A DNA stretch of 64,000 bases from Symbiodinium sp. CCMP2592. Lineage: Eukaryota > Sar > Dinophyceae > Suessiales > Symbiodiniaceae. The notes under the pieces were generated by a model. The model was not told where the DNA came from. It saw only the letters and a list, made by a program, of their open reading frames with translations, and made no database searches. How positions within the stretch are numbered: the first letter of the stretch is position 1; each line of letters begins with the position of its first letter. Both the position numbers and the translations under genes were made by a program. Positions 55,997-64,000 of the stretch are shown here, piece by piece. Location: contig CAJNDT010006016.1 of assembly GCA_905221615.1 (NCBI GenBank), forward strand, positions 180,001 to 244,000, given 5' to 3'.

Positions 55997-56439
55997 CTGG
56001 ACACACCACGCACATGTATACATATATGTACATGTATACGTTCATCTTGATGTATATGTATATGCATATGTATATGTATGTATGCGTGTCACAGACGCAG
56101 GATACTGCACCACGATTCCCGGAACGAAGAAGGATCGTCAGACTCAGCAAGCGGACTGCGATCGGCTTTCCAAGCCTTCCCACCGGAACGGGTCATCGCA
56201 GCAAACAGCCCGACTTTTTGGGCTTTACAGCTGCGGTTCTGAGCCGAAAGAGATGGCCCCCCACCGCATGCAGTGTCATGAACCTCTTCGAACTCATGAT
56301 AACCCCAAACGCACAAACCGAATTGAATTGGTGCCTCTCCTCAGGAGAGGACTGACCAATCCTTCTGATCTGAAGGCCCGAACAGCGCCAAGAGCCCAGC
56401 GCCTGTCAAGCCCTAAATCCTTCAAAAAGCCTCAACCCC

Positions 56440-56900
56440 GAAACCCTTAAACCCTAAGCCCCTGAACCCCTAAACCCTAAGCCCCTGAACCCCCAAACCT
56501 TAAACCTCGAAAAGCGCGGCAGAGCTCCAGTTTAACAGCAGCGTGGGACCGCAGCCCAGCCTTGAGCCCTCCACGTCCGTGCGGGGTGGTGGGCAAAACC
56601 TTCGGGTTTCGTGTTTGGGTTTTGGGTTTAGAATTTGGGGTTTGGGGTTTGGGATTTAAGGTCGAGGGTTTAGGGTTTGGGGTTTGGGATGTAGGTTTCG
56701 GGTCTAGGCTTTGGGATGTAGGCTTAGGGCCTTAGGGTTTGGGGTATTTGGGATGCCTCTGGGATGAACTTGGGCATGAGCTTAATTCTGGTTTCAGGCG
56801 GACTCGAAAGGCGAAATCTTGTTCCAGGCTTCTGGGGTTTCTTCGGGTTTAGGGTTTAGGGTTTAGGGTTTAGGGGCTTCAAGGCCTTTGGGGCCTCAGG
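56440..56900. repeat. Long telomere-like array with strand switch
   Basis: aaccctaaacccc units at 56445-56510, then in the opposite sense ggtttgggtttagggtttggg from about 56605 to 56875. The pure run gggtttagggtttagggttt is at 56847-56873. Confidence 0.9.
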
Positions 56901-57133
56901 GTCAATTATCGGAGTCGGGACAGGGCTTTGCAGTCTAGAACGTAAAAAGCTGCGGGCTTAGGAACTGCAAAAGTCCTAGGCCTAGGTTTGAGGGTTTCGG
57001 GATCTCGAGCAGACTTTCGACACCGTGGAAAAGAGTAACTCGTGACAGATAATTGTGCTCTACCTGCCGAAGGAACTCATAATCCAATTCTCACTCGATG
57101 GTGTCATCGTCACCAGCATCAGTATCAACACCA

Positions 57134-57222
57134 TTACCATCGGTTAAGAGTCAAGAGCCATTTCTCCCTCACAGAGGATTTCTCAGCAACCAGCGCAGCT
57201 TTGAGAAGGTCCATCTTGGCAA
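57134..57222 (-). CDS. Exon-like segment, terminal
   Basis: After acceptor-like gatcgcag: AKMDLLKAALVAEKSSVREK, WLLTLNRW, TAA at 57134. A neighbouring segment in another frame (57296-57236) reads YPEHLANIFSRIGAISSPTK, but only about 10 bp separate the two, so they may instead be one frame broken by an indel. Confidence 0.4.
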
Positions 57223-57613
57223 CTGCGATCAGACCTTGGTGGGGCTGCTGATGGCCCCAATGCGCGAGAAGATGTTTGCCAAATGTTCCGGATACCAGAG
57301 CCCAAGAAGACAGAACATGCTACGATTCCGTTGGCAGTACCTGGAAGCCCAGCAAGGTCAGAATGCCACGGATGCAATCCTCCCCGGCAGCCACGCCCCC
57401 TCAGGCTCGCGCCTGCAGAAATGCCAACTCCTGCACAGGCGCACCGCTGGGTTGGAAAGGCTTGTGCCCTGACCAAGCAGGCTTTTTCACGCGTCAGCGT
57501 CACGAGCCAGCACAACGAAGCACCCCTACGATCTTTACGTTGCAACAACCCCCAGAGCCCGAGCCGTCTCGCAAACTCTTTGCCCCTGGTCTGCCGGGCG
57601 CCTGCCACTCACA

Positions 57614-57817
57614 TCACCCATCCAATGGAAACATGCGCTTCATCTGCTCCCCGAACATTATCCTGCTAAGCAACACACTTGAGCCGAAGGAGCCAAAGCC
57701 ATGTGCGATTCCGTTCGTTGGGGAGAAGAGCCGTTTCAGAATGCATCGGGCCTCAAGAGAAGCGGACTCATGGAGATACTCTTTTCTTGCACTCTCGCTG
57801 CATCCCCCAGGCAGCAC
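57614..57817 (-). CDS. Exon-like segment, terminal
   Basis: ARKEYLHESASLEARCILKR, LFSPTNGIAHGFGSFGSSVL, LSRIMFGEQMKRMFPLDG and stop. Protein-like composition over about 60 residues. Not recognised. Confidence 0.45.
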   Translation of the reverse strand: MLPGGCSESARKEYLHESASLEARCILKRLFSPTNGIAHGFGSFGSSVLLSRIMFGEQMKRMFPLDG

Positions 57818-58249
57818 TTCCTGCTTGCAGATCCACGGATCGCCTGTATCACCCGAGGGCGCGTGCGAGAAATCCTAAATCCTAAACCTGCATGTCCCGC
57901 ACCAAACGCAGGAACTTATGCCCCAAACGGAGGCAGTGTTGCGACCTAGGCCGTAGAGGTACTCTTGCAGGAGCGCATGCTAACAATCCAAACTCAACTG
58001 GTAAGTACACTTCACATGCCCGAACTGGTGTCGGTACTCAAATCCTGCAAAAGCACCCTCTTAATGTCTATGTATTGCAGTTCCGGACTTCACGTCGGCT
58101 CTGGGGACTCTGTACGATCGAAATGAAAAGATGGCTTACTGCTGCTCACTTGCTTGAGAAGCGGTGTCCATCCGTCGGAGACGCCTCAGTGACTCGACAG
58201 AGTGCCGTGCAGAAGGGTGTAGATATCTGGGGGGCACAGGGGGTTCGGG

Positions 58250-59105
58250 ACATAAACCAACCCCCAAACCCTGAGTTATAAACCACAAAGCCTAAACTAA
58301 ACTTTAAAACCAGCACTGCGAACCGCAAACATGAAATCCCGAACCACACCCGGCGAATCGGTCTAACAGCTGACAATGCATCCCAGTCACTGTCACCGGA
58401 CACCATCCTCGGCACAGTTGCCCATTCTGAGTTTCTGCATCAGTGTGGTGGTTTAGGTTGAGGCTTGGGGTTTAGGGTTTGGGGTTCCATTTACAGGCTT
58501 AGACGCCTTCGATTACGGTTGCAAGGTTCTTGCAAGACCATGAGATGCACATGCATCAAATGCTGAGAAGCACCAACCTCCAAAGACTCTTCGAGCAACT
58601 GTTTTGTCAAAGCGTCGCTTGCTCGCCCAACCGCGGAGATCTCTTGTTGGTGGGGCTGGGCTGGCCCGCCTGCATTGCAGAATGAGATAATTTGGTAAAC
58701 TATAACCTAGTATAATATACTGCAATACACTATAACAGACTAGCATACACTATAATATGCTGTGAAAAACTATACTATACAAAAAGTTGAGTTACGCTGA
58801 GCGACCCAGAACCTCCAAGTATCCATCTGTCCATGCGTGTGCTATCCATCCAGTCTTCAGCTACCTGTGCGGCGATCGATCTATCCAAGTGTCTCCTCGG
58901 GTGGGTGTGCGTGTGTATGTATACATGTACAGAAACGTGTCAGATAAAAACGCAGACGGATTCTTGGACGGCTTCTACGTGGTTTCCCGTGTGGCGGGGA
59001 TTCTGGGAGCATGATGTTTTGACGGCTTGGTGGGGCACCCCGCCTCCCCCACCCTTAGACAGAATGTCATCCGGCAGCCAACACACGTTGTACTAAGATA
59101 TGCAA
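58250..59105. other. Noncoding: telomere-like and TATAATATACTA repeats
   Basis: cccaaaccctgag at 58262-58274, ggtttagggtttgggg at 58463-58486, and an array of actataatatgc-like units at 58695-58780 that recurs as aatataccataatatactat at 59098-59150. No gene supported. Confidence 0.6.
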
Positions 59106-59176
59106 TAATATACCATAATATACTATGATATACCATGATATACTATGCAAAACCACAATAACCAGAAACCTTAAAC

Positions 59177-59405
59177 TGAATTCCCCAAAGGCCCTGGGAC
59201 GGCTATGCTCACAAGACTCGGAGACTGCCTGCTCCTGCTCCTTGTGCTCCGAGATATCGGAGATGAGGGCTGCTAGCGGCCTGTGCTCCTCAGACGGAGG
59301 AGGTTTGCACTTGGGATCTGAATCCAGAACTCCGTAGGTGTTTGGGGATTGCTTGACCCAAGATCTCGACCTTGAAAAAGGAAAGCCCGCGCGTAAAAAT
59401 GCCAG
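59177..59405 (-). CDS. Exon-like segment with donor
   Basis: Open from about 59405: SRSRSWVKQSPNTYGVLDSD, PKCKPPPSEEHRPLAALISD, ISEHKEQEQAVSESCEHSRP, RAFGEFS, then donor-like gtttaagg. Clearly protein-like, hydrophilic. Not recognised, and no partner exon identified. Confidence 0.5.
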
Positions 59406-59474
59406 TCGAAGTATTACATAGTATTACCCCATGTTCCCCAGTTGGGGTCACAGTTACCATGATAGAGAACACGA

Positions 59475-60342
59475 TCTGTCATCCAAGCAGGTTGTCTTGT
59501 ACTGGCTTTGTTTTGTCTGCCATGATATATGTCATCGTGTTCAATGTGCCGATACTACCTTGTATGCGCGGTGAATTGCTTTTGGGCCGTGTGGGGGCGC
59601 GGGTGCATCACTCTGTTGCTCTTGCAGCATGAAAATTCGGCCCGTCTTGCCTGCAGCATTGTGATCTTTCAGAATACGTTGCTACCGTGACTACCGTGTA
59701 CTACAAGTTGCGTCATCTTGTGCTCTCTGTTGTTTACCCTGCATTCATGACATGAGGTGTGTGACCACGGGACCTCAAGGGACTGAGCTCCCGACGCTCC
59801 GAGTAGAGTCGAGGCCCTTCATCAGCCAGCTCCTTGAGTTCTGCTCTGCGTAACCTTCCTGACAAGGGACCGGCAGAGGGCATCGCCAATGGAAAGATTT
59901 AGTGCTCGAGGTCTACATAATTTTGTAGGTTATAGAGATAAGATGTATGACGGATTATATATGGGATATTATGTGCTATATACAGGGAACATCCACTACC
60001 TATACTCTGTGCAATTTCATATGCCACCTCCAGCGGCGGCGGTCGTGAGGTCAGCGTGCGCGCCTTTAGTGCGTCTGGCGGCTTTGTTGATTGCCGGGGC
60101 CCAATTGGTAGAGGCTTGCATACTGGAAAGCCTCTGATCAAGTAGAGATAGCATGCGGAATCAGAACAAGATAGCACGGCAATGGAACAGACATTGCCAA
60201 AAGAAGACAAATGATACATCCGTTCACGCCCACGGAACCACAACTGTTTCATAACCTACGAGAACGACTGCGCATGCAAAGCGATGTAACGAATACCAAA
60301 ACTACGAACAGCACGACTGTAGAAGCGATGCTCATGTCATGT
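59475..60342. other. Unassigned sequence
   Basis: Open frames on both strands at 59.89-60.25 kb are AT-rich and without motif. Confidence 0.4.
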
Positions 60343-60434
60343 GGGAGTTTCCGCGAATGGGGGGACCCTAATATAGTAGGGTCCCTCATTATAAGGATGC
60401 CAAAATAAGGTAGCCCCCATGTTCGGAAACTCCC
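60343..60434. mobile_element. MITE-like element, family B, copy 4
   Basis: gggagtttccg ... cggaaactccc is a perfect 11-bp terminal inverted repeat; flanks ATGT on both sides. Core gtccctcattataaggatgcc. Confidence 0.88.
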
Positions 60435-62480
60435 ATGTGGCAAAAGGAGAGTCCTCTGGGCTCCCGAACTCGTTCCCGCATACTTCTCACGGCTGGGCGA
60501 AAGAGAACATGCTCTTTGACCTCCGTGCTCCACCAACAATAATTCAATGTGCAAAAAATAGTCTAACATGATTTAGAATACAACACTAGTACGAGACACT
60601 GAAATATTGTCGTATATTGAAAAATATTGCACAACATGATATTTCTACAACATTATTTAACATCTATACAATCGGTTTACATGGCCTTCGGTTTGAGGCT
60701 TAAAACAGTTACTGGAAGAAGGACGGGATTGGTGGGATGTCAACCATGAGTGCATCCATCTGGCTGGATGATATATCTTGTCACGTCCATGTAGATCGGC
60801 AGTTGGCCAGCTAGTCGATATATATATATATACACATATTTTATCATATACATATAAAGATATCATATATGTATATATACATATGTGAATGTGCACGGAT
60901 ATCACTCCGTTCTATTTCTTCATGTACATATTCGTTCATTGCACTTGCATATCTCAACAGCTAGTGAGGTATTCCTCTTCATGTGTCTGTTGCAAATACA
61001 CACGAACCGTCGCTTGCGGGAAAAACTCAACCGCCTGCTAGATGGGACATGCTCCACAACCAAAACAATAACGTAGCAAGCAGGGTATCATCACACTCAT
61101 TAGAGTTAAAACAAACACAAAGTACGTCTACAGTTGCCCTTCTAGTTGTAATCCACTAAGTAGTTCCAGCAAGTGAGAGCGGGGCGGGGTGTCTAAGTCT
61201 ACTTCAGAATTTCAGAACTCCGGATAGGTCGAGCCCTTGGTTGCTAAACCAGTTTCACAGCTCTGCCCCGGGCCCACTCGTGGTCAGCGTCATCCCCACC
61301 TGGGAGTTTGTGAGAGAGAAAAAACTCTAGCAGCCAGCATATCGCTCAATACTGGTTACACCGGATCAATACTGGAGACCAGCATTGCCTTGAACCTAGT
61401 CCCCAAATCCAAACCCGCCCTTCAATCCTACACCAAAGTGCTGCCTCCCTTACGTTCACATGTGACTCCTTAAATATCCTAGACTCTGCTTGCGAACTGT
61501 CGATTCCTTAAATCCCAGGCTCAACTGCACCCGGATCCCTGGATCACTCCCACCTGGTTCCAGTAAGGCCGGTTCGGCCTCGACTGAGGGAGCTTGGGGC
61601 GTACGGGGCCTGTCTACCCGAAGCTAGGAGTTTAGAGGAGAGTTTTTGACGAGGATGATGAGTATGGTGATGATGACAGCTCCCAGACATTGGTAAGCAT
61701 TGTGGTGTTGATGGCAGTCGCAGAAGAGCAATAACGATCACAGCAGTACTTGCTACATCGAAGGCAGCCAACACGATCGCAGAGACGCGAATAGCAACTG
61801 ACGTAGCGCGCTACTCCTCGCATCGCTTTAGTATAGTGGTAGCTGTGGCAGCTATAGCTGCTTGTGGCAGCAGCCGCAGCAGCAGCAGCAGCAGTCGTCA
61901 TCGTCGTCGTTCGGGTGGGATTATTCTTCTTAGGTCCTGTCTATGGACCCGGAAAATGGGAAGCCACGCTTCTCCCACACATTGTACCCAGTCACCCAAC
62001 TCTTCTGTCGCGCATGTCTCTATTTGCATGTGTCTCTGTTTGACAAGACGTTCTGCTGCCAGACTACTGTTGAGATGTGTTGTGGCTGCATGTTGCCTTT
62101 TGAGCAGAGGTCCTGGCCTCGTAGTACGCGATGGTCATGTTCACCTGCAGCGGAACATGCGCCCCTGACACAGCCCGTTGAACTTTGCAGAAGCGAAGTA
62201 TCCAGACGACAATCTTATTGGAGTTGTTTGCAGTCTACATCTTGTGGTCCCCCGCAGTAGCTTCTGCACACCCAGATGTGCGAAGGAGATTGGCAAGTCA
62301 CAACCAATTGAACTCCCCCGCTTCTCAGGCCCCGGCCAGTCGGCACATGGACACCTTGACAGAGAAGACAATCAAGTACTCGACCAGCACCTGACCACGA
62401 CCACATGTCTGCAGCTTTTCACTTTGAAGCTAAAACCTCCGCAACCCTGCCACATAGTAGGGTCGCGTCCGAAGCGAAAA
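60435..62480. other. Mostly noncoding, AT-rich
   Basis: tatatatacacatatttta microsatellite at about 60815-60895 and a short (GCA)n at 61870-61895. A minus-strand frame ending at 62215 (TCQSPSHIWVCRSYCGGPQD) might be an exon but lacks clear borders. Confidence 0.45.
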
Positions 62481-62518
62481 GCCTAACTTTGAACCCGGGA
62501 CACCCCAACCCACCATCC

Positions 62519-62547
62519 CCCCCCCCCCTCCCCCTCCCCCCCCCCCG
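62519..62547. repeat. Poly(C) tract
   Basis: Almost pure C run broken by two T, adjacent to the candidate exon at 62560-62683. Confidence 0.95.
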
Positions 62548-62559
62548 AAAAGAACGCAG

Positions 62560-62683
62560 CAGCCCTCCCTTGGGTTCCGGCATGGAGGAGCCCCGAAGAA
62601 CGCCAGCTGTCCATGGCCATGACCCTGTAAAGCAGGCCTTGGTTTTCCGAGGATCCCTTGCTGGTCGATGCTCGCATCAACAA
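62560..62683 (-). CDS. Exon-like segment
   Basis: RASTSKGSSENQGLLYRVMA, MDSWRSSGLLHAGTQGRAAA, FFSG, then the poly(G) complement of the C tract. Protein-like; not recognised. Confidence 0.35.
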
Positions 62684-63119
62684 CCCAAAGCCCGAAACCC
62701 TAAACCCGAAGCTAGATCATTGTTGGGATAGGATTAAACATGTACATGTTTATTCCTTATTGGGTCTAAGTACCCATAAAAATGTAAAATGTTACCCAAC
62801 TATGACAAAGGAAGGCCCCCCTGAAACCGGAAGCCGAGACGCCGATGGCAGAGTTCCAATTTGACGCGACCACGAAGAGGCAGCAGGTGGTGCCGTCCTC
62901 CGGAGTGGGGCTCGGACTCTACGAATCACTAAAGAGGCTGTAGCTCTTAGAAGGGTCATTATAAGTGTAACTAAGGATTGCTGTACGGGTTATCGTAAGG
63001 GTTACTCTGTCCCCTTGGAGGCCTGTTATGGCGTTCATCGGTTTGATGTGGGGTTGACAGGTTTGCTCTAGGGCTTCGGTTGATGGGCGCTCTTCCAGAA
63101 ACCAGCAATCCTTCTAGTT

Positions 63120-63182
63120 AGACATTCAGGGTTTGCGACTCAAGCTAGGGTTTAGGGACCCTACTAAACCCTAAACCCTAAT
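63120..63182. repeat. Telomere-like tract with strand switch
   Basis: ctagggtttagggac immediately followed by cctactaaaccctaaacccta, forming a small head-to-head array. Confidence 0.85.
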
Positions 63183-63399
63183 TCCTCCACCCTCTCCGGT
63201 CCGCAGCACCGCACAGAAAGAGTATGGTGTTTACCAGCGCGAGGAGGTCGGCGAAAGGCGGCAGTAGCAGTGCCTTGAAAGGTTGTCAGCAGAGCTGGGA
63301 AATCAGATAACGTCGTTCGCGTTACCTTGAAGGCGTATGTTTGTGAGTGTGTACTTGCCTGCGTGTGCATGCGTGTGTGCACGTGTGTGCCTGCACATT

Positions 63400-63570
63400 T
63401 TATGCATCACAAATATGTAGATGGGCACGGACAATTTGAAAACTGTAATAAGGACTCCAGAGGTACCTCGCTACCTTAAACCCATCGCAGAGCACGAATC
63501 CTCGACGCATGCCCATGCAATCCGAAGCCTGGAACCACAGCAACTTGCTCTCAGGAGCTTCAGAAACCCC
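63400..63570 (-). CDS. Exon-like segment, terminal
   Basis: SEAPESKLLWFQASDCMGMR, RGFVLCDGFKVARYLWSPYY, SFQIVRAHLHICDA, stop at 63400. Likely downstream of 63650-63841. Confidence 0.4.
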   Translation of the reverse strand, partial: GVSEAPESKLLWFQASDCMGMRRGFVLCDGFKVARYLWSPYYSFQIVRAHLHICDA

Positions 63571-63649
63571 GACGAACAACCTGAATCGCCGGGATCCGGA
63601 GCGATTGAGGGCTTCTAGATCGCAGGTCTGAAGGTGATGGAAACCAGAA

Positions 63650-63841
63650 GAACGAAGCCTTGACTCTTGACCTTGACCATCGGAGGTCACAAAGCAGTTC
63701 GGCCGGAATCTTCGGCATACCTTCCCCAACTGCCTGGAGTTGGTCCTTCTGGGAAGCGTTCAAAGCGCTGGGCCCCCGACCGCGAAGAAGGCCGAATGCC
63801 GTGGCTGAAGCCTTCACTTGCAGCTCTTGGTACAATCGTAC
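63650..63841 (-). CDS. Exon-like segment
   Basis: LYQELQVKASATAFGLLRGR, GPSALNASQKDQLQAVGEGM, PKIPAELLCDLRWSRSRVK. Strongly protein-like; opens after a TGA near 63842 and has no ATG at its start, so it is an internal exon. Not recognised. Confidence 0.5.
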
Positions 63842-64000
63842 TCACGCACTGAGGGGCGCTGATGTCCCTTCGATCTGCTCAGTGGAGTCCAGGCTTAGCG
63901 AAACGAATCGCAACGATCTGCTGCAAAAAAAGAAGCTGTAGAGCCGCCGACTCCTGGCCTGAACAGAATCGCAGACTGCGCGATAAAGCCCAATGTCGCG

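Overview
The window looks like nuclear DNA of a dinoflagellate, probably of the Symbiodinium type. I infer this from several signs together: short exon-like open segments bounded by GT and AG, almost all on the minus strand; degenerate plant-type (TTTAGGG) telomere-like tracts scattered throughout; large simple-sequence blocks; and a retrotransposon whose polyprotein carries a cytosine-methyltransferase domain. No rRNA, tRNA, CRISPR array or bacterial-type operon was recognised.

The best-defined object is a complete tyrosine-recombinase (YR, DIRS/PAT/Ngaro-type) retrotransposon at 11637-19020, read on the minus strand. It has split direct repeats in the order A1 - genes - B1 A2 B2. The order of its four genes is: a 206-aa zinc-finger protein, a 464-aa Gag-like protein, a 1184-aa polyprotein, and a tyrosine recombinase. 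Gag/Pol and Pol/YR are each joined by an ATGA stop-start overlap. In Pol a C5-DNA-methyltransferase-like domain lies between the first and second catalytic residues of RNase H, and its catalytic Cys-Pro-Pro-type motif reads Pro-Pro-Tyr. The repeats are identical and all frames are open, so the insertion is young.

Host genes, all on the minus strand and mostly in pieces: exon-like segments at 4.99-6.36, 7.70-7.80, 8.97-9.6 and 10.86-11.07 kb; a frameshifted gene at 30.24-30.63 kb; a multi-exon ARS2/SERRATE homologue at 36.5-39.2 kb; an unidentified multi-exon gene at 40.1-41.9 kb and a second at 42.4-42.7 kb; exons at 44.0-44.4, 47.0-48.3 and 49.2-50.0 kb; an intronless ubiquitin-like-domain gene at 50.35-51.17 kb; a four-exon gene at 52.5-53.8 kb; and further exons at 55.7-56.0, 57.1-57.8, 59.2-59.4, 62.5 and 63.4-63.8 kb. 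Exon edges are my reading of splice-like dinucleotides, not transcript evidence. The window starts with a duplicated, partly inverted exon family (0.01-1.25 kb).

The remaining sequence is repeats: two MITE-like families with terminal inverted repeats (family A, about 80-100 bp, AGGGGCCT ends; family B, about 100 bp, GGGAGTTTCC ends), a roughly 530-bp (GT)n tract, blocks of (ACT)n and its complement of up to 1.3 kb, and telomere-like tracts.
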